Source: Acanthaster planci (Eukaryota; Echinodermata; Asteroidea; Valvatida; Acanthasteridae). Taken from it: DNA of 64,000 nucleotides. The notes under the pieces were generated by a model. The model ran no database searches, had not been told where the DNA came from, and was given only the letters and a program-made list of their open reading frames with translations. A program made the position numbers and the translations under genes. The stretch is from the NCBI RefSeq assembly GCF_001949145.1, contig NW_019091600.1, forward strand, positions 687,395 to 751,394, in the 5' to 3' direction. Positions 22,101 through 33,000 of the stretch are shown here, piece after piece. The stretch's first letter is position 1, and every line of letters begins with the position of its first letter.

Positions 22101-25100
22101 AACAGTGGATATGGTTGGAAAGTTACAGGTATAGTCTATACTTTGTTATTTTTGCATTATGTTCGTTTGAGGCCAAAAAGGGCTTCAAATGCAAAAAAAG
22201 GTACCCAACAACTAACCAGACGAAGTTTTCTGTGAAACTTCAGAAACAAAAATTAAAATATTCTAGGATCTTGATTTCAAATTAAAAGTTGCCGAGTCAT
22301 GTTTTGAATTGTGCCCAAATTTAGCATCCCCAATGTATTTTCATTCAGCTGAATGAAGCCATACGATGCTGAGCACTGAACCAAAGAATTCTAAAAATTG
22401 CACACAAGGGTGTGTCATTTCAATGTTTGTGTGTGCCAAAATGACAGCTTGCCAGAGAGAATAATTTCACAAGGAGTTTAGTCCCACGAATATCTTTAAA
22501 CCAAGCATGCTTTTCAATAATAATTTCATCCGTTACATTTCTCGATAGCTGTAACTGATGGGACTGTACCTAATGGCCATAGCCGGATATCCAAAAGTAA
22601 TGGCCATAGCCGGATATCCAAAAGTAATGGCCATAGCCGGATATCCAAAAATAATTAGTTCATTAGAAGAATCTTTCGTATGCATAGTTTCTGCACATCC
22701 AGAGCCACGAGGAATTTTTTTGTAAAAATAACAAAATGAAAAATGAGACAGTCACAATTTTGAACATCCTGTGTTCATTGAAATGGCTGTTCACATCCTC
22801 TTGAAACCATTAAAAATATTGTGGGTGGTTTTATACATGTACATAATACTATGAGCCAGTCCCACGGTTTTGTAGTACACATTGACGTATGTACATTATA
22901 CATTAAACCTTCTCAATAAATTTCCTGTTCAATGTAGGCAAAAAAATTAAAATAAGTCATCCGTGCTTTCAAGTTAATTCTGGAAAATGGAAAATTTGTG
23001 ACGCCACAGATTTGATGCACAGCTGTTGTGACTATTAAACAAACGTTGTGACAGCTACAACATCATTCTTGTGTTGTCCCCCCCAAAGGGGACTTTTAGA
23101 CAGATCGTAAAAGTGCATCCTGACAGTAATTAAACCCAGAGCAGTCTCCTGAAGTGCACATTATTTTTTGAACTCTTTCACTGCAGAAGCAACTCACATT
23201 CATCTCCCATGCTCTCATTTACACTGAAATGATACAGGCAGATTGTGTTCAGCAACAGTCAAGGGGGGGGAGACTTTGTAATATACGTGAGAAAGGCTAT
23301 TTTTTGAGAATGTTACATGGCACGTAGTACTCTCGAAAACGGCTTCACAGGTTTAACATTTCCTTTTCAATGTCTGGAAGTGGCTGAGTGGACATGAGAT
23401 TGGACACATCAAACCACTTTTAAAATTCCTCACCTATGGAAAAATTGAAAAAAACCAAAGAAAGAAAAAAGGAAGGTGTAGGGATTTTACCTGGCGTATG
23501 GTGTACTTTTTGCACCGTTCACCAGGAGAAATCCAGTACTGTTCTGCGAATAGACACAGGTCAAGCCTGACTCAGGAGGAATCTTCCTACTTTCCTAACC
23601 TATTAGGTATGCACAAATTCAAAAAAGCCAACTTACCCAGATAACCTACACCCATCAGTTTGCCAATGCATAGCGGCCTGTTCCCGTATGGGTCCCTGAC
23701 AGCGTACACGCTCTCTCCGTGCATTATAAGCAGGGAGTAGGATAGCAAGGTTTCGTTCATCAGCTGCTTGATCCGTCCCAGCCAATCGGGTCCGTCCGAC
23801 TCGCTGCCGGGGGGCGGTCGAGCCAGCAGCTGGGTGATGACCTCAGAGTCAGAGGTCGTGGACAGGCCCACACCGTGTCGTAGAATCTGTAGGGTTAAGG
23901 AGATTCACAAAGATTCACCGTTTTTGGCTTTGTTTTACAAAACATGGAATAGAGTCCTTCAGATAGCCTGTAAAAATTCTCTAGCTAAATTTTTCCTTCC
24001 GGGAAACCCATCACAATAGTTTCAAAATGTTTAACCATGGGAGAATGTATGTTTACCCTGACAGGACTATTTGGTTAAACAAGACTTCACACAAATTGCA
24101 ACCCAACACTACACAATCCATCTTATCTGCATATTATTCACTTTCAGGATGTCAAATTCTTCATGTGTTATGCATTAACGCGTCTTCAGAGGGCAAGAGC
24201 TCTTTTTCACCGGGACAGGCTTAAATAAACCTTTTGTGCATTCGTTGAAACTACATTAAAATAACAACAGCCTTTCAGACACCATGGAGATGCCAGCAAT
24301 GCAAAACCTCTATTCATACAACAGCAGCGTTACTACTGGGCGATGAGACTGGTTCTTTGGGGGATTTTGGTAGTAGCTGAGTCCATCACAAGTCCCTTCA
24401 TTAGTCCAATTACAAGTGCTTTCGGAAGACCAGTCATTAACAAAGGAGACCAGAGACAAAGGAATACTTTTGTAACAGATCATATGGATAGCTTGTGACT
24501 TGGACTAGAACTGGTGGACTTGGAGGGACTTGTGATGACTTAACAATGACACTTGGGTTTTTTTTTTGACTATTCACAAAACATTTGATGAAAACAATTT
24601 CATGTACTTCACTTACACTTTCCCTCAGCCTGAGTGCATTGACCAGTTCGCCGTTGTGAGCGACAGCGATCCAGCCGTGCAGGGTCTCCACATTGAAGGG
24701 CTGGCAATTGGTGAGGTCAGAGGTGCCGGCCGTTGAATAGCGTGTGTGGCCGATGCCCAGGTTACCGTGTAGTTTGCCAAGGATCTCTTCACTGAAGATC
24801 TGGCCCACCAGGCCCATGCCTCGGTGCTTGCGGAAGGTGGCAGAGCTGCCATGGCTGGTGACGATGCCCGCGCTTTCCTGACCCCTGCGAGAAAACGTAA
24901 CAAGAGAGAAACCAACATCATTCAGTAACACTCAAAAATTGTGATTTCGTATTTGCACTGTATACAAGAAAAAATCACTCAGTTAATGTCACATAATTTT
25001 GTTGAAAAACTTGACAAGGTCAATTTCAAGGCTGCACTTTCACAGATGATAAAGAATGAAACTCTTTTTTCTTACCAAGTTAGTGAGAATTTTATCTGTG

Positions 25101-25337
25101 ACTCAAAATATAAATTTGTGTCTATGCCACATGTATAAAGTGGCTCTCCCCAAATGATACATACCTGTGCTGCAGACCAACAAGCCCCAGCGAAATAATG
25201 TGCGGAACATCCAGCTGCGTTGGCCAGGTGCCCGTGGCAACACAACCAAAGACGCCACAAGCTTCTCTCAGTCCAACATCCTCCCATGTCTGAAGCTGTG
25301 TGTCTCCTGCATAACCGCAGATGCCACTGTCTGCCAT
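18917..25337 (-). CDS. PPAT: PPAT, amidophosphoribosyltransferase (exons joined)
   Basis: Catalyses the first committed step of de novo purine synthesis in the cytosol: PRPP plus glutamine to 5-phosphoribosylamine. Exons 25337-25165, 24884-24617, 23886-23637, 21146-20916, 20486-20359, 19933-19712 and 19183-18917 join in phase to 512 residues (human 517). The class II glutaminase nucleophile is Cys27 in CGVFG, after a predicted 26-residue propeptide. [16 protein letters not shown] and HNGELVN are glutaminase motifs. The PRPP loop is [12 protein letters not shown] at 399-409. Cys292, Cys438, Cys498 and Cys501 match the four [4Fe-4S] ligands. The C-terminus [15 protein letters not shown] matches the family. 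It is divergent from PAICS. Confidence 0.98.
19712..19933 (-). CDS. PPAT: PPAT coding exon 6 (PRPP-binding loop)
   Basis: 222 bases, phase 0 at both ends, from 'gtctgcag'-type acceptor to GAG|gtaatg. It encodes [20 protein letters not shown] and [14 protein letters not shown], the PRPP loop. Confidence 0.97.
20359..20486 (-). CDS. PPAT: PPAT coding exon 5
   Basis: 128 bases from 'aacattag' to ATG|gtgaga. It encodes [20 protein letters not shown] and [18 protein letters not shown], matching the start of the phosphoribosyltransferase domain. Confidence 0.96.
20777..20835. repeat. Perfect 19-bp inverted repeat in PPAT intron 4
   Basis: ttaaccctaacactcctca (20777-20795) and its exact reverse complement (20817-20835) flank a 21-base loop. 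The transcript could form a stable hairpin. Confidence 0.9.
20916..21146 (-). CDS. PPAT: PPAT coding exon 4 (first Fe-S cysteine)
   Basis: 231 bases from 'ttggtattcag' to G|gtaaac. It encodes [26 protein letters not shown] and [14 protein letters not shown], which includes Cys292, the first predicted iron-sulfur ligand. Confidence 0.97.
21204..21307. repeat. 52-bp tandem duplication
   Basis: catttcatgcatcaaacatg at 21204 and the near-identical block at 21256 each continue through gtcttcactggatcact and ttgaggca. There are only a few substitutions. Confidence 0.85.
22571..22651. repeat. 27-bp tandem repeat, three copies
   Basis: The unit begins taatggccatagccggatat and ends ccaaaag. It starts at 22571, 22598 and 22625. 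Copies are identical until the end of the third. Confidence 0.92.
23637..23886 (-). CDS. PPAT: PPAT coding exon 3 (glutaminase domain, end)
   Basis: 250 bases from 'ccctacag' to G|gtaagt. It encodes [20 protein letters not shown] and [20 protein letters not shown], both strongly conserved. The donor at 23636 restores phase with exon 4 (Gly-Asp junction). Confidence 0.95.
24617..24884 (-). CDS. PPAT: PPAT coding exon 2 (glutaminase domain)
   Basis: 268 bases from 'ttctcgcag' to donor 'gtaagt'. It encodes [20 protein letters not shown] through [14 protein letters not shown], the core of the N-terminal-nucleophile glutaminase. Confidence 0.97.
25165..25337 (-). CDS. PPAT: PPAT coding exon 1 (propeptide and nucleophile Cys27)
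   Basis: ATG (gacgagATGG) follows an in-frame TAA 30-odd bases upstream. It encodes 57 codons plus AG, including CGVFGC and LGLVGLQHR. The propeptide is 26 residues, against 11 in human, and contains an unrelated CGYAG. No alternative ATG lies between it and Cys27. Confidence 0.92.
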
Positions 25338-26102
25338 CTCGTCAAAACAAGCGGAAAGTTAAGATCAGCTGCATTTTTTTTAGAACAAAAGAAAAGAAAG
25401 CAGGTGTATATGAGGATTTATATGATTCAAGAAATGTTGCACTCTCCATATGAGAGGTTTAAATCTTTTAGAAAATGAAAACATCTAACTCAATAAAGCA
25501 GAATTTCTTCATCTTAGATCATGAACTATGATGAGACACATACGGAAATTTAGGTCTAGACTGCCAAAAAAACCGCTGCCTTGAAAAATTTAACTAAATT
25601 GTTATAATTTGCATAATTATATACACGTACATATGCAGATTCAATAATGCAATGCTAAATACTAGCTTAAACACTACATTCGATCGTCAACCAACTCACC
25701 CTGGGCCTACATGTAAGTTTCACTGAAATGAGCTCCAACTGAGTAATCATGCCATCATGGGGAAAAATTCAAATGGTAAAATTTTCATTTCATTTCCCCA
25801 TGCATGGCTTATAAAAAATTTCATGAATGGCAGCAGCGACAGCTGGATTGCATGATTTAGCAGGTTTAATTAGCCTTATTTAGCATAGGCCTACACCGGC
25901 ATTAAAAAAAAAGCATTTTAGCCTAAACATGCTAAATCATAGCACTATTAGCAGGCCTAAATGGCAACAGGCTGAATATGTTTGACTTCAGCATGAATAG
26001 GCCTAGGCCTATTAGTAAAAATAGTAGGCCTAGGCCAAGTAGGCCTACAATTCAAATATAAATTCTAAATATATTTAAGGCATGTTAAGGTGACTGATTT
26101 CC

Positions 26103-26268
26103 NNNNNNNNNNNNNNNNNNNNNNNNNNNNNNNNNNNNNNNNNNNNNNNNNNNNNNNNNNNNNNNNNNNNNNNNNNNNNNNNNNNNNNNNNNNNNNNNNN
26201 NNNNNNNNNNNNNNNNNNNNNNNNNNNNNNNNNNNNNNNNNNNNNNNNNNNNNNNNNNNNNNNNNNNN
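26103..26268. other. Assembly gap (166 N)
   Basis: A run of N, followed immediately by ten C. Its true length is unknown. It lies in the presumed bidirectional promoter. Confidence 1.
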
Positions 26269-26934
26269 CCCCCCCCCCACGGATGGATACACCTTGCTCA
26301 GAGCATGCTCTGAGTAGGCCTAGGATTGACGTACAACGACGGGGAGGATATGGACGGAAAATCAGCAAGCAAATGGTTCGCCCCATACCTTGAAACTAAC
26401 TTGATCCAAACGGTCCATATAATACAGATGCTAAAACTGTACCGTCTCTCCAGCTCTATGACAAAAACTAACAATAACAGTTGTTTTTTCAGCACCACGA
26501 TCGTGCCAGCGATCGTAGCCACAGCTAGTTAAGGAGACGCCGTCATTTACAAAAGCTTTTTACCGCAATGGCTCACAATAAAAAAGTTCGATTCGTTACC
26601 CGTGAATTCGACTCAACTGAAAAGAACAAATCGATACCAATTCGCATCGTAACAATTCCATAAACAGAAATCGTTCACAATAGTATTTTTTCTTGAAATA
26701 TTCATCTGTTTTGTGGATGTTACTAATACACAAATATATTGTGTACTTTAAGTGAAGGAGCAAATCCATTCAGAATGCTTCATGTTATTATCGATTCTGA
26801 ATATATTGCAGTCGATTAAAAGGCACCGCACCTGGACTAAGTCTTGTATCGAGAAGTAGGTACACGAATTGCTATTCGAAACAAAAACGGTCCAAATAGG
26901 TACCTGGTTAAATCATACTGGAGTGCAAAAAAGG

Positions 26935-26940
26935 CACGTG
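26935..26940. promoter_or_regulatory. E-box CACGTG near PAICS start
   Basis: A perfect palindromic E-box lies 110 bases before the PAICS ATG. MYC-type factors bind such sites at purine-synthesis genes in mammals. Function here is inferred only from position. Confidence 0.4.
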
Positions 26941-26961
26941 GTTACGTAGTTGAAGTAAAAC

Positions 26962-26968
26962 GGCGGGA
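26962..26968. promoter_or_regulatory. E2F-like motif GGCGGGA near PAICS start
   Basis: The GC-rich core resembles the E2F half-site and lies 22 bases after the E-box. It is one base short of the fuller consensus, so weak evidence. Confidence 0.25.
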
Positions 26969-27044
26969 GAAGGCAGAGGTACATTGTAACAACACTCACA
27001 GATTGCTGTTTTTTGTATAAAGACGTTTTCTGTCACACTTTGAA

Positions 27045-27051
27045 ATGGCTG
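27045..27051 (+). CDS. PAICS: PAICS coding exon 1 (seven coding bases)
   Basis: ATGGCTG|gtaagt codes only Met-Ala and the first base of Glu3; exon 2 supplies AA to finish it. Human PAICS also begins with a very short coding exon. This is inferred from phase, donor quality and promoter position, without homology of its own. Confidence 0.72.
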
Positions 27052-30000
27052 GTAAGTGAAATTTGAAGAACAGTTATAAAATACCAAAGTAATTTACTTT
27101 CCCATGTTAATTAAAGAATTTAGGTTTAGCCAGTATTTCGTCTGCGTCGTTTGCTAATTTAAATCATGTTTTTAAATGGGTCCGGACAACTCGACCGTTT
27201 GTCAACTCGACTTCGGTTCGGACAACTCCACCTTCCGTCAGTAAAAAGGAGAGACAAGTCGACCGTTGAGATACTTTGATACTTTGCCTTGGAAGAGAAT
27301 TTCACGTAGTAACACTAGATAGACAATCCTAATTTTTGAGATATTATAAAAACGGTGGTGGCCGTAGTCAGGTAGTAGTAGTACTACTACTAGTACTATA
27401 GTAGGCTAGGTCGGCCTAGTCCATCTTTCATGTCTGCGCAATAAATCGACCTTGCACCCAAGCTGACCGAGCCACGCTACATATTACAGTCGTTTTCCTA
27501 GTTTGGTTTTTTCCTAGTTCTGGATCGCTTGAAATAAAAACCTACCTTCTTTTGATTGTGTGCTCTTCAGTTCTGCCGGTGCATTCTCGATGTTCTCAGA
27601 CAGATTCTGTTTAAAAGGTGAACTGTGAGCTTCTTGTTGAATAAAACTTGGTCTCAGAAAATTTTTAGAAAAGAATTTTGGCCAGATTTCTGATTGGCCT
27701 TTTTTTGAATGGTTTGTCAGAAATCATCTAAGCGGAAAAAAAATCGACAAATGAATTAGTTACAGGGCGATATGTCACTCACTGCGAGTGATCCCAAATG
27801 TTTTTTTCATACTCAACAGTCATATAAACGTTTGCATCTAATGTCTGTTTTATCAAAATGGCTTTCAAAGTTTCTGTTTAGGCCTAATTAAAACTAGCAG
27901 AAAACTAAATGCATAATGCATACTTTTTCTTAATTTTGGATTGTGCATTAATTTAAGTGCATGCACGCAATATGTACGTTGCAAACTGTTCTCACTAATA
28001 CGAACGTTGCAGAAATGTATGTGATGTAATGGGTTCGTCAATTGTGCAGCTGAAAAAGTTGAATCCAAATTTACGCAAAATCCACTTTTTTTATTTATTT
28101 GAATTCTTATTTATAAATTAATTTTCTCTAAATTAAGAAATTTTTCATTTAGAAAAATAAGCTTTTCACAAGGGTTCTGGCTGAAAATGGGTTTGCTGCT
28201 CGCATGGTTACTTTCCGGAAACCGATCCAGAACGAGGGAAAGTGTCGTCGCCACTTTGTCGATCCTGTACGTCCAAATTAAAAGTTCAAAATTTGAAATT
28301 AATTTGGTATCTCTATCACACAAGGTGAACGACTGACCACGTTTCGCTGGAATTTGAGGATTTTTTGTAGCTGCAATCTGAATAATTTTCACGATCTGGA
28401 ACTAGGAGAATGTCTGTAAATATGTGTACTGGTCAAGTTGTCTCTCTGTCAAAGTCAAGTTGTCTTAATGGACGACTTGGCAAACGGTCGAGTTTTTTAA
28501 CAGTTGAGTTATCTCAACGGTCGAGTTGTCTGAAGTCGAATTGTCCGACATCCATTGAGATAGGCATAACGTGTGTGACTGTATAATCGCTAGGTCCCTT
28601 ATTTTTGCCTTTACTGTGAATACGAATCAGACTTGACAGTAGGAGGCAAAATTAGGGACCTGGCGACTACAGTTACGCAGGTTAGGCCTACATGTACTAC
28701 TGGGTCATGTACATGAAGATCTATTGTGCATGTCCAACAAACATGAACAGCAGGCTTAAGACTAGCATGACAAGTTGGCACATGTTGGGACCTAACGTTA
28801 CATGTACAAATACTGGGGGGAGGGAAAGTAGCACCATCAACATTCGAATGTACATGTAGGCCTGTGTTATTTCATCTATGGACCGAAGCATGCATATATC
28901 ACCTGCAGTTGGTTGAGAAAACGGAACAGCGTACATGTATACGTAGGCCTAGGGCTGTGTGTGTGTGGTTAGTGCTTATGTATCACACAGAATACAATGC
29001 ACACAGCACAACTTCATCACATGTGCAAGGCCAGCCAACCACAGTCATGACAGTGCTAGCACTGGCCATGCCACGGTGTGGTACTCAATTTTGTAGAGTT
29101 ACAGGGCACCGGTTATGCAACGCTCTTGCCGCAGTTGTGCAAAACCGTTTCATGTATCTTCACAGTAAAAAATATGGTCCAAAAAACACCCAACTGAAGT
29201 TAAACCTACAAATTGCCTTCAAACAACTACCGACTAAAGGTTGAGCCTTTGATGATACATTTGAGGTATAAAATGTTTTTAAAAAGCATTCCTGCTAAAA
29301 AGATCATTTTTGTTCATGGATTTTAGGGTTTTCACATGCATGATAAAATGCATCATGGTGAAAATGTAGAGATTGTACTTTAAACATGATTTTTCTTATT
29401 TTCCAATTTTGCACACTTTTTTTTTAGACCACAAGGAACAGCTCTCTCCCCCTTTCCGGTATAAATACGCTATCCATACACGTATGTGTTTTAACCAACA
29501 AAACTACATGTACATGTAGGACGCAAGTTGAAAATAGAATGCCAAGGTTGTACATGATGTAGGGGTAACTGGTCCATATACAGACATCGCTTACATTCCC
29601 TTGCTGTGGTTTATAAGAAATCAAAAAGTGATGCGTCCTGAGAACTCAAATACTGCAGTGAAAATCGCATGTTCATGTACTTACAAAACACTTAAAAATC
29701 TTGAGGCCAGTCTCATAGGGTCTGTTCACAGAGTGGCAAGTTATGTCCATGTATCATGTGTATGGAACTCTTTTCCATTCAGTCCTAGGTACATAAGGTT
29801 GAAGACCTATGCCCTTAGGCAAACAGAATGAAATTTCATTTTTGTATCAGTCATTTTTTTTTTCATTTTCCAGTTGGCTAAGAGAGAACCAGCTGAATTT
29901 TATTGAAAAAGTGACATAAGATTCTGTTGAATGTCCGTACTCATCCTCGTCAAACAAGATATAACCTTTTCATTTCTCAAAATTAACACACTGAAACAGC

Positions 30001-33000
30001 TATTAGCCAGCACACGGTTACCTCCCCAACCTCAGCCAATCAGATGTAATTTTTGTCAGCATAATCGTCTGTTAATCTTCAGAGTTTCTTCGTTAATTTG
30101 CGCTAGTATTGGGATGGCATTTACCTAAGCTGGCCACTTGCTGACTGCATGCAGTGTATGCTGTGCATGGAGACTTTCTTGTGCATGATATGTGGTGGTA
30201 TTAGCCCTAACCGCCAAGTATATTGTTTGACTTACAGTACTCAGTACTACAAAATATTAAGTAATAGCCTGAGCCTGAAGGACCTAGTGCTACAAATTAC
30301 TTTTGGCTAGGTTACTTCCATTTTTACTCGTACAGAGAACAATAAAGCCATGCATTCATAGTGCCAGAGCACTGTATGGTACATTGTCTTTTCTACCATG
30401 TCTATTGTATTTTATGGCATCAGAGAACAATATGGTCATGTCCTCTTACAAGCGACAGAACTGATTACTACATTTCACGATATTTACATGTGCCATCTTG
30501 TGCAAAAAGAACACTTGTTGGTGGTTTTTCTTTCCTGCTGATATTGTTTGAAATGGGATTTTTCACAAAAATGAAACTGCATAACAATAACAATGATGGA
30601 TCGTGACCCATATTTCTTGTCGTGAAATATTAAAAAAAAAATGGGGGGAGGAGGGGAATCCATTATTTTTTGAATATTTTCCCTGCATTTCAATTGTAGA
30701 GTCAAATTCCCCATTACTAGTCTTGTATTTTTTGTGCTAAGTTATTGTCTAATGTGTTGTGACAAAACATCTGTGCCACACCTGTGTATGGCTTTACGGA
30801 AAATGTCAAATTTTAATTTACTGTCCGGTGACCTGATACTTATATTTTTATGCCAAATGATAATCAGACATGTTGTGACAAAAATGTCTCTGCTAAATAT
30901 CCTACATTTATTATAATATAAAAGCTAATTTTATGCCCTTTTACAGGGTGTCTCTTGAATACCTAGATTTCAGTTTTTTATCATGTATTTAAACACTAAA
31001 ATTGGTGGTAATCTTAGCCTAAAAATGTGGCTCATGTACATGTACCGCACTGAAGTATTCCTGTATACATGTAGGCAGCCACATGATGTCATTTGCTGTA
31101 CATGTGTTTGTGGAAAGTTGCTGCTGCTAAGGTCCCTTGAAAATGAGTCCCTAAAAATTATTTTCTGTACTTCAGCCATTTAATCCTGGAATTTTTAGGC
31201 AAATATGGACTGAGCTTGCCCCAAAAGTACTGAAAGGGCTGCCATATTCAGCTGTGGGTCTGAAGTCATGCTGTTCAGGCTACCCAGTTTTTACTCACCG
31301 AGCATGTGCCATCTTTTCTGAAGTGTACGGATGGCTTTTTTGGGGTCGTTACTGTAATAAGGTGCTTCACGCAGTGTTGAGACCTCACCTTGTTTCTCAT
31401 TTCTTAAAACTGCAGTCATGTCACAGATCTTTACTGTGATCAATAAACCTTGTGCTTCTTCATCGCAATTTGCATCGATTGATGATTTGAGGAGATTTTG
31501 CAAATGTTGGGCGTCCCTTACCTCTCAAAAGACCACCGCTTTGATTAACACCAATACTCAAAAAAAATTCAAATCTTCATCCCAGACTAACAAAGATGAA
31601 GAACAATTCAAGTTTCCCCTGTACTGCGCACAGGCGATGAACAGAACTCTGTCAACCATTGTCCCAAGGTGCACTTCAAAAAAGGCCATGACAACCTTTT
31701 GGTGGCGCACTGAATTATGAATCGCCCATTGTGACTGTCAATATCATTTGTTCAGACTGATAGTAATTTCCAGTCGAATGCCTTACGACATTCTTGTCGA
31801 ATTTAATAATTCAGTACTTAACTACTTGATTTTTTTGTGTTCAGAAATTACTCCAGGTAAAAAACTAGCTGAGGGCAAAACAAAGATCATCTATGAGCTT
31901 CCCAACAACCAGGTGTTGCTGCAGTCCAAAGACCGCATCTCAGCCCACAATGCCCAGCGGACCAACGACTTGGAAGGCAAGGCGGCCATCTCCAATAACA
32001 CAGCATGCAAAGTGTTTGAATACCTGACCAAGATTGGTAAGAATTGTACCAGTGCAAACTTCCACTGCCCCAGACATGCAGTTCAAGCCGCAGGGACCCC
32101 CTGCGTAGCGCATTTGCACGATAACAGTGTTCATGCAGCATGTTTGTTTGAGCAACTCAAGGCTATGTTGTCCTCACACGAATAGTAGTACCAAATTCAA
32201 CGCTCTTTTGTGCATATATATCCAAAGGCGAATTGCCCATAAATATTGGCAATGTTTGCATACAGTGTGGGAAGTGATCCCATCCCAATTCATCAGCCGT
32301 CAAGGACTTGCAAAGACATTTGTGTCAGGAAAGTGGAAATTAATATTGACCTTCCGTGACGTCATTCTACTTTCACTGTACTCATGCCATCTTAGAGCTT
32401 GTGAGTGAACTAAAATATGAAGAACTTTGATTTCATTGTGAATCACGAATGCTTGATACACACTGAAAGTCATGATTCCAACATGGCAACAGGTGTCAAG
32501 AACCACTTTGTGAAGAAGAACAGTGAGACCAGCTTCTCTGCCATCAACTGTGCCATGGTGCCCATCGAGTGGGTGACCAGGCGAGTGGCCACTGGATCCT
32601 TCCTGAAACGTAACCCTGGGGTGGAGGAGGGATACCGCTTTGCACCTGTCAAGTTGGAGTTCTTCTACAAGGTGGGTACGACCTAATACGTTATTACTGT
32701 CACTGAATGTGCATTCACTCAGTTTATAGGTGTCTGACATTGCTCTGAACAGAATTGATTTCATAGGCATGAGGCCCTTGTTAAAGTCTTTAGTCTCCAG
32801 TTGATGTCAAGCATATGCATCAGCCTTTTGTTTTTTCTCTGCAAGAGCTGCCACAGCCCCCTCTATTGTCGCACTGCCTCAGTATTTTTGCAGGCAGCTT
32901 GATTTTTTACTCAGGGATGGTTTCAAACATGGGAACCAAAACAACGTGTCTCAAACTCTGGCCTTATGTTTTACAAGTCCTTTTTACTGCAAAGGAAACA

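Larger units (their letters stand above)
19184..25164 (-). other. PPAT introns
   Basis: Introns are 19184-19711, 19934-20358, 20487-20915, 21147-23636, 23887-24616 and 24885-25164. They contain a hairpin, two small tandem repeats and otherwise AT-rich DNA. No coding was recognised in the 2.5-kb intron 21147-23636. Confidence 0.7.
25338..27044. promoter_or_regulatory. Divergent PPAT-PAICS intergenic/promoter region
   Basis: The 1.7 kb between the two start codons probably contains both promoters and any PPAT 5' UTR. Vertebrate PPAT and PAICS are likewise divergently transcribed from a shared region. It contains a dense block of TAGGCCTA motifs (about 25880-26050), the assembly gap, and an E-box and E2F-like site close to PAICS. 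Confidence 0.7.
27052..31844 (+). other. PAICS intron 1 (4.8 kb)
   Basis: Contains a 1.38-kb terminal-inverted-repeat element and an 80-100-bp palindromic element. The remainder (about 28680-31840) is AT-rich with TACATGTA motifs and no supported gene. Confidence 0.7.

Noticed and set aside
22571-22651. CRISPR-like array
   Set aside because: Units are directly adjacent with no spacers; it is a simple tandem repeat in an animal intron.
26065-26386. Open frames running through the N block
   Set aside because: They exist only because N is read through; they carry no sequence information.
26568-26663. 31-codon plus-strand ORF starting MAHNKKVRF between PPAT and PAICS
   Set aside because: Too short, no recognised family and no splice context requiring it.
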